Positions 51,711 to 61,400 are shown, numbered from the stretch's first letter. The stretch: DNA of 64,000 nt from Myxococcota bacterium (GCA_020630615.1 JAHDBA010000002.1:125112-189111), one strand, 5' to 3'. A program made the numbers and translations. Notes: generated by a model not told the origin, from the letters alone.

Positions 51711-52997
51711 CTAAAGGTTTGCCGATCGGAGTAGCGACGATGGGGACGAATTTTGCGTAGTGTTGCTCGTATGTGTCTCCGGGCTTTCGAGGGTACCAAT
51801 CCACCCTTGGCATTCCTCCAGTTCTCGGGCATGACTTTCGTTGTTCGGGCAACTTCGAAAACTCCGACAATATTCTTCCATTCTATCGGGTTGGGAAATC
51901 TCCTCATAATATTTTGCCAGCCGGAAACTTGCCAAACAAAAATTGGGATCAAGCTCTAGCGTACGACGACATTCCGCTTGTGCGAGCTGTGGTAAGTTTT
52001 TGTCGAAAAGTAAAACACAGAGGCCGTAGTGACCACGGGGATCATTCTCATCTTTGCTTAATCGACTCATGTACCGACTCAAGGATTTCGATTGAATTTT
52101 GATACCCTGATACGCGAGTTGAAGTTCTTCTCGGCATACGGGATGTTTGGGATCCAAGGTTAAGCATGCGGAAAAGTAGAAAAGGGCTTCTTCAAAACGT
52201 GCGTTCGCAAGATACAGATGCGCTAGATTGGCGATGCAGTCTTTCTCGTCGTTCTGAGCGACCAAACACTGATTGAAGAGCACCTCTGCTTCTTGAACAC
52301 GTTGATTTCGCTTGTTCTCTTGTTCGCTCATTTCTGCCCGATAGGTCATAATAACCCCAAGGTCGCGGTATGCAGGTGCATATTCTGGGTGCAGTTGAAA
52401 GATCTTTCGATACTCATCTTCCGCTTTTTGATAAAAACGTTCGATATATTTTTTATCGCTTGGCGAAATATTCAAATAGAACTTGGTCGCATCGAGTTGC
52501 ATGTTTTGCTTCTCTGCTTCGTTCACTTCTTTTTGATAACTTTGTGCGCGCCTTTTATCTCCTGTTCGCAGGTAGGCAAGCGCAAGATTGTATCGGCCAT
52601 CAAGATAGTTTGGGTCAACTTCAACCGAGCTTTCAAAGTGATACGATGCAAGGTCGTAATTTCCACGTTGAAACTCAAGGACTCCCAAATTATTTCGTGC
52701 TTGAGAGAAATTTCCATCTTCACGCACGGAGCGTTTAAAATAGGTACTGGCTTTATCTTCATTACCGCGCGACAGCCAAATCATACCGAGGCCGTTCAGG
52801 CATTCCGGGCTTCGTTCATTGTATTCCAAGCAGATTTCACATGCAGTCTCCGCACCGATGAGATCTCCATTCTCGAGTTGAGTGATGCAAGTTCGCTGCT
52901 GCGTGAGTTCTTCGGGTGTACGTACTTTCGGGGCAGCACAGCTGATACCCAGTGCCATGACCCAAAATGCGATCGTTGTTAAAGCAAAAATCCTCAT
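51711..52997 (-). CDS. TPR lipoprotein
   Basis: The 428-residue protein has a lipoprotein signal (TIAFWVMALGISCAA) and tandem TPR units: CLNGLGMIWLSRGNEDKAST, ARNNLGVLEFQRGNYDLASY, GRYNLALAYLRTGDKRRAQS, and two or three more further along. It is most like PilF/PilW-type outer-membrane pilotins, but the identity is not certain. The C-terminal 50 residues are Ser/Thr-rich. It is transcribed ahead of the FHA protein with a 9-base gap, suggesting a joint role at the envelope. Confidence 0.9.
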   Translation of the reverse strand: MRIFALTTIAFWVMALGISCAAPKVRTPEELTQQRTCITQLENGDLIGAETACEICLEYNERSPECLNGLGMIWLSRGNEDKASTYFKRSVREDGNFSQARNNLGVLEFQRGNYDLASYHFESSVEVDPNYLDGRYNLALAYLRTGDKRRAQSYQKEVNEAEKQNMQLDATKFYLNISPSDKKYIERFYQKAEDEYRKIFQLHPEYAPAYRDLGVIMTYRAEMSEQENKRNQRVQEAEVLFNQCLVAQNDEKDCIANLAHLYLANARFEEALFYFSACLTLDPKHPVCREELQLAYQGIKIQSKSLSRYMSRLSKDENDPRGHYGLCVLLFDKNLPQLAQAECRRTLELDPNFCLASFRLAKYYEEISQPDRMEEYCRSFRSCPNNESHARELEECQGWIGTLESPETHTSNTTQNSSPSSLLRSANL

Positions 52998-53154
52998 GGT
53001 TCATGTTAAGTGCAGCACAAAATCAACATCAAACTAAAGCATGGAAATTAACGACATTTCTCTCAAATTCGGGCAAAATAGATTTGTACTAAATGTCCAC
53101 TCACACCAACGTTCTTAGTGGTGATGTTTTGGAGATGAAAACCTTGGGTCGCGT

Positions 53155-55431
53155 ATGTATGCTGATGTAGTTGTTGTTGAGGCGAAAATGCCTTACGCGA
53201 TAACCTATCGAATTCCCAAGGTGCTTGAGAAAACCATTCAAATTGGTGCATGGGTACAGGTACCTTTGAGAAAACGATTGCAGGTCGGCGTTGTTGTTGG
53301 TTGTCATCAAGAAACATCTGTAGCTGAAGCAAAGATTAAGTTTATCGAATCATGTGTTGAAACCTTACCCGAGTGTCGACCCTCTCAAGTCGAATCAAGC
53401 CGTTTTCTTAGTTCGTATTATGGGGGAAACGCATCGAGTATTTGGGCGCTGAATCTCCCACCCAACGCACTGAATTCCATTAAAGTGCGCTACAAAATCA
53501 CGGAGAACGGAAAAAAATCGCAGTTCTTTTATGCGAATTCAAATCTAAAACCCAAAGAGGCAAAAGCCTTGAGTGAGATTGATGACGGGGTTTTACGGAA
53601 TAAAGAGCAGCTTCGTCGCAAAGGTTTCACTCTCCGCTTTATCGAGCGTGCTTTGGAAAATGGGCTGATTGAGAAGCGTCCCTCAGTTTTGGAGTCTCAA
53701 CGAAAAAAGTCGAAGAATATCGAAGCGCAAGACTCGAGAGACTATGAATTTGTGGAAGCACCCTACGAGCTGAATCGCGCGCAACGAGCGGCGCTTGATC
53801 GAATGGAAGAACAACCTCAAGGGCGTTTTTTGATTCATGGTGTGACGGGCTCCGGCAAAACTGAACTTTATATTCAGCGACTGCATCAAGTACTCTCAGC
53901 GGGGGGAAGCGCGTGTGTGGTTGTCCCTGAAATTGCCTTGAGTCTTCAAATCGCTGAACGTATTCAAAGTCGCGTTCGCGTCAAGAGTTGTGCTACGAAT
54001 TCGATGGCTGGGGTGCGCGCGCGTCAAGAGGCATGGTGGGCAGCGTATGGTGCAGGTTCACGCCTCTTTATCGGGCCACGATCAATATTGACCTTACCCT
54101 ACCAGTCATTGGATTTGATTGTTGTCGACGAAAGCCATGACGCTTCGCTTAAACAAGATGAGTCCCCTCGGTACCATGGTCGAGAGTTTGCGATGTGGCT
54201 TTCAAATCATTTTAACGCACAATTGATCTTGGGCAGCGCAACGCCTTCGATTGAGTCCCGTGTACGCGTTACGAATGGGCATCTGGAAAAAATCACCTTG
54301 AACGAACGCGCATCGTCCGATGCGAGAATGCCTACAATTCGACTCGTTGATATGTTGGAACGTGAGCAAAAGAAGGTGAGTCAAAAACGGGATAGGGCTC
54401 AAAGTCATGGTTCAAGTCAGGCAATCTTTTCCGGACCCCTTCAAAAAGCACTTTTACAACGCTTCGAGGCACAAGAGCAATCTTTACTTTTTCTGAACCG
54501 CCGCGGGTTTTCGAGCATTGTTCTTTGTGACACTTGCGGTCTCACTCAGCAGTGTCCGAATTGTAGTTCAGGACTTACCTTTTATGAATCGCGAATGCGT
54601 TACCAGTGTCATTATTGTGGCTTTTCTGCTAAAGCTTGGTCGGAATGTTCTGAGTGTCGTGAAGAAGCTCTTGTTCCTTACGGCTTGGGGACAGAGCGAG
54701 TTGAAAACGAAGTTCGTAACCTGCTCCCTCAAGCAAGGATTGTACGTTTAGATCGAGACCGTATCCGCAATGAGAAGGATCTCATCGAGGCCTTTGCGAG
54801 AGTACATTCTGGAGAGTGTGATGTGGTGATCGGGACTCAGATGATTACCAAAGGACATGATTTCCCCGGGGTTACATTAACAGGTGTCATCGATGCTGAC
54901 CTTGGTCTGGCTTTCCCGGATTTTAGAGCTGAAGAAAACGTTTTAACCAATCTCATCCAAGTGTCTGGGCGTGCTGGGCGTGCTGAAAAAGCTGGGGAAG
55001 TCATCGTTCAAAGTCATTTTTGTGACCATCGCGTTCTTCAATGTTTCGCGATGAATCGAAGTGAAGAACTTTTTGCAACGATCGCGGAAGAACGCGATGC
55101 TGCCGGCTTAGCACCGCAGTATCCAACATTGATGGTGCGTCTTTCTTCAACTGAAGAAGCGCTTGCCGCTCGCGGGGCCGACTGGTTGGCAAACACCTTA
55201 CGCGAAGTGCCAAGGCAAGTGGGATTTGACTTTGTGTGCACAGGGCCGAGTCCATCTCCACTGTCCAAAATCAAAAATCGCTTTCGCTTTCAAATTTGGT
55301 TGAGTTTTGAAAATCGTGCCCATCGGCATCGTATACAGAATTGGATTGAGGAGTTGGTGTTTCACAAAAGCGCAAAAGAAGTCAGTAAAATTCGGGTGAT
55401 TTGTGATGTCGACCCCGTCAACTTAATGTAA
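53155..55431 (+). CDS. priA: Primosomal protein N' (PriA helicase)
   Basis: PriA restarts stalled replication forks. The 758-residue protein has the N-terminal DNA-binding region (MYADVVVVEAKMPYAITYRI), Walker A VTGSGKTELYIQRL, DESHD box, and the zinc region CDTCGLTQQCPNC followed by YQCHYCG and CSECREEA. Motif V GTQMITKGHDFPGVTL and motif VI VSGRAGRAEKAG complete the helicase. All eight zinc cysteines are visible. The start has only a weak Shine-Dalgarno. It is divergent from the TPR lipoprotein gene. Confidence 0.97.
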   Translation: MYADVVVVEAKMPYAITYRIPKVLEKTIQIGAWVQVPLRKRLQVGVVVGCHQETSVAEAKIKFIESCVETLPECRPSQVESSRFLSSYYGGNASSIWALNLPPNALNSIKVRYKITENGKKSQFFYANSNLKPKEAKALSEIDDGVLRNKEQLRRKGFTLRFIERALENGLIEKRPSVLESQRKKSKNIEAQDSRDYEFVEAPYELNRAQRAALDRMEEQPQGRFLIHGVTGSGKTELYIQRLHQVLSAGGSACVVVPEIALSLQIAERIQSRVRVKSCATNSMAGVRARQEAWWAAYGAGSRLFIGPRSILTLPYQSLDLIVVDESHDASLKQDESPRYHGREFAMWLSNHFNAQLILGSATPSIESRVRVTNGHLEKITLNERASSDARMPTIRLVDMLEREQKKVSQKRDRAQSHGSSQAIFSGPLQKALLQRFEAQEQSLLFLNRRGFSSIVLCDTCGLTQQCPNCSSGLTFYESRMRYQCHYCGFSAKAWSECSECREEALVPYGLGTERVENEVRNLLPQARIVRLDRDRIRNEKDLIEAFARVHSGECDVVIGTQMITKGHDFPGVTLTGVIDADLGLAFPDFRAEENVLTNLIQVSGRAGRAEKAGEVIVQSHFCDHRVLQCFAMNRSEELFATIAEERDAAGLAPQYPTLMVRLSSTEEALAARGADWLANTLREVPRQVGFDFVCTGPSPSPLSKIKNRFRFQIWLSFENRAHRHRIQNWIEELVFHKSAKEVSKIRVICDVDPVNLM

Positions 55432-55476
55432 ACTAAAGCCAAACGTTAGTTGCTGCATCGAGTCAAAGGAGGTTTA

Positions 55477-55764
55477 ATGGCAATCAAAATTGATCGTTGT
55501 GTGTGTCATGATACTTCTTTCGATGATCTTAAATCTTTGGCTCAGACAAAAGAACTTGATGAGTTCATGGAGCTCTTTGAAGATTCGGAAGCAGATTTTG
55601 GTCGTGGTTGCGGCATGTGCCGTGTCTATGTGGACGAAATGCTTAAAAGCGGAGAAACGAACTTTCAACGTTTGATCTTAAGGGACGATCCACTTTTGGC
55701 TGGCACCCAAGGTAAGTTGACACGACGCGGACTCAAAATGAGTTTGGACGATTCAGAGACTTAG
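55477..55764 (+). CDS. BFD-like [2Fe-2S]-binding protein
   Basis: The 95-residue protein has Cys pairs in DRCVCHDTSF and RGCGMCRVYVDEML, the CxC...CxxC pattern of the bacterioferritin-associated ferredoxin fold. The start ATG 55477 follows AAAGGAGG closely; an ATG-equivalent at 55450 is 27 bases earlier and less likely. It is 45 bases behind priA and convergent, by 4 bases, with the DUF1287-like gene. No bacterioferritin gene is in the window. Confidence 0.85.
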   Translation: MAIKIDRCVCHDTSFDDLKSLAQTKELDEFMELFEDSEADFGRGCGMCRVYVDEMLKSGETNFQRLILRDDPLLAGTQGKLTRRGLKMSLDDSET

Positions 55765-56309
55765 GGAAGATCACCATAGCCAATAAAGTCGCGATCGTAA
55801 TCACTACCACGGCTTATCGTGATGAGCTTAACATCGTATCCATCTTTAGAGTTGCCTTGAGAGACCACCACTCGCGTTGCACGGGTTCGTTGAGCTTCAA
55901 TGATTATTCCAGAGCGATCTGGGATAAAATTATAGCGCCCTCGATCGCCGACATCGAAAAATGCAATCATACCAGGAACAGGAAGAGGGTGCCCGCCACG
56001 AGGAAGGTAAAAATTCTGTCGCTTCATGTAGTGTGCGAGATTTAGCGAAGAACGAAAAAAGTAGTTTCGTCCGGGGGTATTCGCACCACCACCAATTTTT
56101 AGGTATCCCTCAGGGGATTTTTGAAAATCGCGTTGCATCGCATCTTGAAGCCATGGGCTACCTGCGACCATCGCAACATCAATCGGACACAAGTCGCTAT
56201 GAATCGGGTCGAAATTTGAATTGCTTGTAAATCCCACCATCGCCCTTGCGGCAGTAACAAGGTGCTGCCTTCGACTTTTTCGAGCGTCGCTGAGACCATG
56301 AAAACTCAC
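55761..56309 (-). CDS. DUF1287/NlpC-P60-like protein, weakly recognised
   Basis: The 182-residue protein has features that recall the DUF1287 family of the NlpC/P60 superfamily: HLVTAARAMVGFTSNSNFDP, then CPIDVAM with a candidate Cys, NYFFRSSLNLAHYMKRQNF, PVPGMIAFFDVG, SGIIIE and ATRVVVSQGNSKDGYDV. The usual H-I-G-I-V is R-S-G-I-I here, so the catalytic His may be lost. No signal peptide is seen. The GTG start at 56309 overlaps the stop of the broken AMP-ligase gene by GTGA, so its translation may have depended on that gene. ATG 56240 is an alternative start. Confidence 0.6.
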   Translation of the reverse strand: MSFHGLSDARKSRRQHLVTAARAMVGFTSNSNFDPIHSDLCPIDVAMVAGSPWLQDAMQRDFQKSPEGYLKIGGGANTPGRNYFFRSSLNLAHYMKRQNFYLPRGGHPLPVPGMIAFFDVGDRGRYNFIPDRSGIIIEAQRTRATRVVVSQGNSKDGYDVKLITISRGSDYDRDFIGYGDLP

Positions 56310-57936
56310 TTAACCACCTCTGTGAGAGGGTGCCAGCAATCGTGTCCTTCTGTCAAAACACTTTGCATGATTATCGCTCGAATCTTCTCCTTTTGAATCT
56401 TCCCAAGCGCATTCCGTGGTAATCGTTTCATCACAACGAAATTCTTGGGAACTTCAAAGTTCGCGAGTTTTGTTTTCAAGATCTTTTTGACCTCTGAAAC
56501 GTGCGGGAGTGTCGTCTCACGATCACCTTCCATCTCGACAGCACAGACCACACGCTGTCCCCAACAGGGGGCATCGATCCCGACTACTGCACAAGAAAAA
56601 CCGTCGAAAGAGCTTTGGATGGCATTTTCAACTTTAAGCGCAGACACTTTTTCGCCTTCACTTTTAAATACGTGCCTACCATCTCGACCGAGAATATAAC
56701 ATCTGCCTTGGGTTAAACGCACTTGATCTCCTGTGGCAAACGTTCCGTCTTCTCGTATTGACTGCTTGAAATTGTCTTCCCTACCCCAATATCCACGAAA
56801 TACACTCGGACCTTTGAGGTGGAGCACGCCTTCATAAGTTTTGTGGGCATCTGTATTTTCATCAACCATCACCAATCTATCTTCCGTCATAATTGCGCAA
56901 TCAACACTTGGCAGCGGGAAGCCTACACTGGAAGCCACACGTTCTCCCCGATAAGGGTTGCTCAACGCCATCCCAACTTCACTCATACCATAACGTTCCA
57001 AAATCGAGTGCGTCGAGATTACTCTCCATCGCTTAAAGGCCGGCTCACTTAAGGCGGCAGAACCTGACACAAAGAGGCGCATTGCTGCGAGTCGACCAGA
57101 AGCGTGCTCTTGGTCGATATGCGCAAGTTGGTCAAACTTTTGAATGAGCTGCGCATAGGGTGTGGGTACAGTCATTAAAACATTGGCTTTGGAGTCGATG
57201 AGTGACGATAGAATTGATACGTTCTCTTGTTTTAATCTTTTGAGATCGGGGAGCACAATTTGAGAACCTGCCAGAAGAGATGTGAAGATGTGGTTCGTTA
57301 ATCCATGAACATGGTGTAGGGGCAAGGTATAAAAAAAAACGTCGCGATCACTGCTTTTCAGGCATCCACAAGAATCTCCGCTTGTGCACGAAGATTCCCA
57401 TGACTTAAGGGGACCCCTTTGGGAACACCTGTCGTTCCCGATGTCGTTAGCAAAAGAGCGATGTCCTCTTCTTGAGGAGGGCGAAGAAAGGGAGCACTAA
57501 CTTGGTGAATATTCGTGGTGAGAGCATTGCTACCGTCAAATAACGGAAGTGTGTAGGGTGTCGCTTTAGCATCGGAACGCGAGTCGCTCACAAGGAGTGT
57601 CGTGCCAGCATCGAGGCGCTGAGAATCAAAAAGCAAGCTTAACATGTAGGGCGATACTGAAACGTTCAATAAGCTCGTTGCGAGCGGATGCAGGTAAACC
57701 CGAATACAGAGGCATTGCGTTAAGGTTCCGATCCCAGGCCGCAGCCATGATGGTCAAAACCAAAGGTTGCGCTCTGCATTAAAGCTTACGATACTTTGTT
57801 CAGGAAGTTGATATCGATTCAGAATGCGTCCGAACACAAAAGTGTAGTGCTGTAAACATTGAGCAGAGTAGCAATGCTCCTGAACCCATATCTCAAAAGA
57901 TTTGGATGCACTCCAAAAGAGTTCGTGGAGCGTCAT
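56306..57936 (-). pseudogene. AMP-dependent acyl-CoA synthetase, broken by three or more frameshifts
   Basis: The region as a whole encodes a ~540-residue ANL-family (MatB/acyl-CoA synthetase-like) enzyme. The N-terminus starts MTLHELFWSASKSFEIW at 57936. The frame is lost near 57758-57766 (after NAERNL; continues as LVLTIMAAAWDRNLNAMPLY in another frame), near 57647-57655 (after ERFSIA; continues as PYMLSLLFDSQ), and at the TGA at 57358 (after AEILVDA; continues KSSDRDVFFYTLPLHHVHGL). Family motifs are intact between breaks: TTSGTTGVPKGVPLSHGN, YGMSEVGMALSNP, ATGDQVRL and the catalytic Lys in NALGKIQKEK. Each break fits a one-base loss. Neighbour genes are intact, which argues for true decay rather than sequencing error. 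Confidence 0.88.
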
Positions 57937-58454
57937 AAACTCGCACTGGCATTCTCAAGTTCTTGCGGCATTGGGCATTTGAAAGAAGGGTTCATGGCTT
58001 GCTCAACAAGATTGACACTTCGAATTTGAAGGTCAGAGAGCGACTTCTCCTCAAGGTCAAGAGTGGCACTCAAATTGCTTTGTTCATCTTTTGAAGTGTG
58101 AACGAAATTGTGTAGTGCTTCTTTCATTCTACGATGCACTTCTGCACTGTGTGCAAAGTTGATATCGAGCGTCGAAAAATTGTTGTACAAATAGTCCAGA
58201 CATTGAGGTTGTCTCATGAGTCGCCAATTCGTGGCAGAGAGGGCAACGTCGACTCTTTTTTGGGTCTCGTCCAAAGAATTGCCCATTCGCGCAATTCGCT
58301 TGGATAGCGACTCGTGTAGAGTCCGTTGACTCGCCTCATCTGCCATGCGTTGAGGCGTGCTTGAGCACGCAAATATCGATGTCGAGAGTACGACAAGAAT
58401 GAGTGCTTTTCGAGAGATAGGGCTGTCGATTAAAGGAGTCATCTTAGTTCTCAT
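57933..58454 (-). CDS. Small lipoprotein, unknown
   Basis: The 173-residue protein has a lipoprotein signal (ALILVVLSTSIFACSS; Cys about residue 30) and a helical, Leu/Glu/Asn-rich body that is coiled-coil-prone. Cysteines occur near QCLDYLYNNF and FKCPMPQELE. The long start ATG 58454 overlaps xseB by 11 bases; ATG 58442 is an alternative. It overlaps the start of the broken AMP-ligase gene by 4 bases, implying a formerly coupled operon. I do not recognise the family. Confidence 0.75.
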   Translation of the reverse strand: MRTKMTPLIDSPISRKALILVVLSTSIFACSSTPQRMADEASQRTLHESLSKRIARMGNSLDETQKRVDVALSATNWRLMRQPQCLDYLYNNFSTLDINFAHSAEVHRRMKEALHNFVHTSKDEQSNLSATLDLEEKSLSDLQIRSVNLVEQAMNPSFKCPMPQELENASASL

Positions 58455-58677
58455 TTGGAGTTTTTAATTCTTCAACACGGCTTTCATAATCGTTAAGAAT
58501 CGTGTGTCCATTTTTCGCCAATTGAACTCCTCGTTCATAGAGCGTAAAGCTCTCATCGAGGGATAGCTCACCGCTTTCGAGTTTCTGCACGATTGAACTC
58601 AATTCTTCCATTGAGTCTTCAAAATTCATCGTGGATTCTCTTTTTGTTTGTTCGGTCGACTTTGTCTTTGAAGGCAT
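58444..58677 (-). CDS. xseB: Exodeoxyribonuclease VII small subunit
   Basis: XseB is the small subunit of ExoVII. The core NFEDSMEELSSIVQKLESGE followed by LSLDESFTLYERGVQLAKNG is diagnostic. I chose ATG 58677, giving 77 residues, near the family's 70-80. GTG 58701 and ATG 58629 are alternatives; none has a strong Shine-Dalgarno. It lies directly behind xseA. Confidence 0.92.
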   Translation of the reverse strand: MPSKTKSTEQTKRESTMNFEDSMEELSSIVQKLESGELSLDESFTLYERGVQLAKNGHTILNDYESRVEELKTPNEN

Positions 58678-58707
58678 ACACTTTAATAGGCGCTTCGGCA
58701 CAAGCTT

Positions 58708-60219
58708 TCAAGATTCTTGTTTATTCTCTTTGTTTAAATCAATGTGAAGCACTTTGGATTGGATGCGACCGTCGTGAACTAGGAGAGAATACTCGTCTCC
58801 AACTTTAAAGTCCCGCATCGACCTTAGTGTCGCATTGCGTCTCTCATTTCGTGCAAGGCAGTAACCGCGCCCCAGTGTTTTCAAGGGTGACAACGAGTCT
58901 AGAACTTCTGTAGCACGACTCAAATCACTGAATTTTGACTTCAAACTCGATGTTTGTGCCATCTGAAGCTGCTTAAGACTGGACTTAAGCCCAACTCGAA
59001 GCCTATCAATATCGGGTAAGGACTCTTTGAGTGCGTACTCATGAGCATTGAGCAGAGCTTTCTTCTGACCCAAAAGAGTTCGTGGGCTAAATCTTTCGAG
59101 TATCATCTCAAATTCAGTCCTGAGCTCTTTCGCGTTCTTGGATATGTCAACAATGGAGCGCTCGAGAGTGCTTTCAAGTGTCGATATTCGATGCAATGCA
59201 CGTTCTAAAACGAGCTTGGGTGACACGATTGAGCTTGCGGTGAGGCCGAGACGATGTGCTGCGTGATCCAGCCGATACCGAAGCTGATCGTGCAAACGCT
59301 CTTGGAGCAAGGCCCACTCCTCAAGCGTTCCTTTCAGATGCTGGCAGACGATTTCTGCAGCGTGGGTTGGGGTTGCTGCTCGAATATCTGTGACCTCATC
59401 AATCAACATGCGATCGCGTTCATGGCCTACACCGGCGACCGTACAGAGATTCATCTGAGCAATATAACGAATAAGCCTTTCATCACTAAAGGAAAGAAGA
59501 TCTTCAAAAGCCCCACCGCCCCGACTGATAATCACAGCATCAAAACGATGAATCTGTTCTTCGATGGTCGAAAGTGCATGAAGGAGTTCATCGACACTCT
59601 TTTGTCCTTGAACACTCGCATGAAATACATGCAGTCGGATCGGTAATTGAGAACTTAATATTACTTTTTGAATGTCGCGCAGTGCATCGCCTTGTCTCGA
59701 GGTCACCAATGCGAGGTCTCGGGTCAGTCGGGGGAGCTCTTTTTTCCGAGTATCATTGAAGAGGCCTTCGTTGCGTAATCGTTCATAGCGTTCCCGTAGT
59801 TCGACGCGTAGTTCGCCTTCTCCTTTATGCGCGAGTCCAAGGACCTGAGCCTGAAAGCGCCCGCTACGCTTATAGAGGGTCAAGCGCGCATCAATAATCA
59901 CTTCACCCTCGAGCTTTGCCCGGAGTCGATTTGCAACGTCACGAAAAAGCACACACGCAAGTTCTGCATCACGATCTTTAAGCGTGAAGTAGATATGCCC
60001 CGATTGGGCTCGCCTCAAATTTGAGATTTCACCACGAATCTGTAGACGCGGAATCTCTTGGTGCAATAGTCTTGCAACCTGTCGTACACATTGGGATACG
60101 CTTAATGCTTGTGAGTCTTTGGTTGAGGTGGATGCACCTCTTCGAGGTTCGACGTGTTGAATATCTTTAGGTTCACGCTGAAGGCTCTTCGAGAACAAGG
60201 ATCGGTGAGAATAGCTCAT
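58708..60219 (-). CDS. xseA: Exodeoxyribonuclease VII large subunit
   Basis: XseA degrades single-stranded DNA in both directions. The N-terminal OB-fold (IRGEISNLRRAQSGHIYFTL, AELACVLFRD) is followed by the catalytic region: LALVTSRQGDALRDIQKVI, the motif VIISRGGGAFEDLLSFSDE, and AGVGHERDRMLIDEVTDIRA. A long coiled-coil C-terminal part ends with LGRGYCLARNERR. Product length is 503 residues versus about 455 in E. coli because of an N-terminal extension. xseB follows. Confidence 0.97.
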   Translation of the reverse strand: MSYSHRSLFSKSLQREPKDIQHVEPRRGASTSTKDSQALSVSQCVRQVARLLHQEIPRLQIRGEISNLRRAQSGHIYFTLKDRDAELACVLFRDVANRLRAKLEGEVIIDARLTLYKRSGRFQAQVLGLAHKGEGELRVELRERYERLRNEGLFNDTRKKELPRLTRDLALVTSRQGDALRDIQKVILSSQLPIRLHVFHASVQGQKSVDELLHALSTIEEQIHRFDAVIISRGGGAFEDLLSFSDERLIRYIAQMNLCTVAGVGHERDRMLIDEVTDIRAATPTHAAEIVCQHLKGTLEEWALLQERLHDQLRYRLDHAAHRLGLTASSIVSPKLVLERALHRISTLESTLERSIVDISKNAKELRTEFEMILERFSPRTLLGQKKALLNAHEYALKESLPDIDRLRVGLKSSLKQLQMAQTSSLKSKFSDLSRATEVLDSLSPLKTLGRGYCLARNERRNATLRSMRDFKVGDEYSLLVHDGRIQSKVLHIDLNKENKQES

Positions 60220-60260
60220 GGTATTACCAGCGATGAAGGGAAGGATATTTACTTCACGAT

Positions 60261-61400
60261 TTAATTGGGATCGGATTGTTTCATGGACAACGATTCAATA
60301 AAGGCTTCAGCTTCGCTCGTATCACCTTCAAGTTGTAGGGCCAGTGTTCCAAAGCGAAGTGCATCATTATCATTACCGTGGTCTCGGTGAACTTGTGCAA
60401 GGGCCAGAGCCACTTCGCTCTTGGGTGAGCTTCCAAGAAGTGTACGAAGTTGCTGAATCGTTTTGCGAAAGCGCTCTGATTTGTCCTCATCGGGATCATG
60501 CATTTCAACTTGTATTCTGAAAATCTCATACATCAAAGCCCTTCCCGAAAGCACGCTCGCTTTTCTAGAATATTTGATAGCTTTCTTAATATCTTTTCGT
60601 TCAAGTGCACTTTCGGCGTGAGCTTTCAAGAGAATCGGATCTTCGATAGGGATCTGGGTGGTAATGTGTTTCAGTTGTTGTGGACTCGACTCCCCCGCAC
60701 GTACCTTACTCAAATTGGTATTGTATTGAAGTCGTGCATCTGGATTGCATAGGATCGAACGAATCTTGTTCAGATGGGTTGTAATATTTAGACAGGCCTT
60801 CGTAACTTTTTCATCCTTTTCTGGTACGTAAGGTCCCAGGTGATCGGGGTGAAAGGCCTTCAAGTATTTGAGCAATGTGGTTTCAAGCTCTTCTTGGGAA
60901 GCCTTTGAGCTCATTCGTAACACTTCATAATAATTTTTTGTTTTGCACGCTTGATACATCACCCGAAGTCGATGTCTGACATTGGCTTTTGTGAGCTTAA
61001 GGTGTTCTGCATTTTGACGTCTTGCCTTTAGGTCGCGGATTGCCTTGGGTTTCAGGGACTTGACCTCCAAAGGAACAATCGCGCAAGCTGAAGCAATTGT
61101 AATGAGTTCTAGCGCTTCGGCTTTAACACAGGCATGGACGAAAGACACGAGTTCACTCTTTGGAAGTATATTCACGTCTTCAAGGGACTTCATTGAACGC
61201 GGCGCCTTGAGCAAGCGCCAGATCAGAATTTGCCGACCACTAAGGTCGACCTCGACCTCAAAAGCACTGGCCAAGTCAAGGGATCGCTTTAAGGCTTCAT
61301 TCCACTGAAAAGCTTGATGCTGACACTGTCTTTCCCACAGCGAGAGAGAGGCCGAGTCGACATTGTCAAGAGCGTGAAAGAATTGTTCAAAAGCGACCAT
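60261..61400 (-). CDS. J-domain protein with helical repeats
   Basis: The protein of 379 residues has a J-domain in the middle: NYYEVLRMSSKASQEELETT, then YLKAFHPDHLGPYV with the HPD tripeptide. The N-terminal ~150 residues resemble an alpha-helical, winged-helix-like module with RQILIWRLLKAPRSMKSLED. The C-terminal region is TPR-like (AIKYSRKASVLSGRALMYEI, VALALAQVHRDHGN). It probably recruits DnaK. Similar architectures are common in Myxococcota. ATG 61400 is preferred over a TTG at 61412 because GGAG is too close to the latter. Confidence 0.85.
   Translation of the reverse strand: MVAFEQFFHALDNVDSASLSLWERQCQHQAFQWNEALKRSLDLASAFEVEVDLSGRQILIWRLLKAPRSMKSLEDVNILPKSELVSFVHACVKAEALELITIASACAIVPLEVKSLKPKAIRDLKARRQNAEHLKLTKANVRHRLRVMYQACKTKNYYEVLRMSSKASQEELETTLLKYLKAFHPDHLGPYVPEKDEKVTKACLNITTHLNKIRSILCNPDARLQYNTNLSKVRAGESSPQQLKHITTQIPIEDPILLKAHAESALERKDIKKAIKYSRKASVLSGRALMYEIFRIQVEMHDPDEDKSERFRKTIQQLRTLLGSSPKSEVALALAQVHRDHGNDNDALRFGTLALQLEGDTSEAEAFIESLSMKQSDPN

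Noticed and set aside
57340-57380. Programmed ribosomal frameshift in the AMP-ligase gene
   Set aside because: There is no canonical slippery heptamer at the TGA, and two other breaks exist in the same gene.
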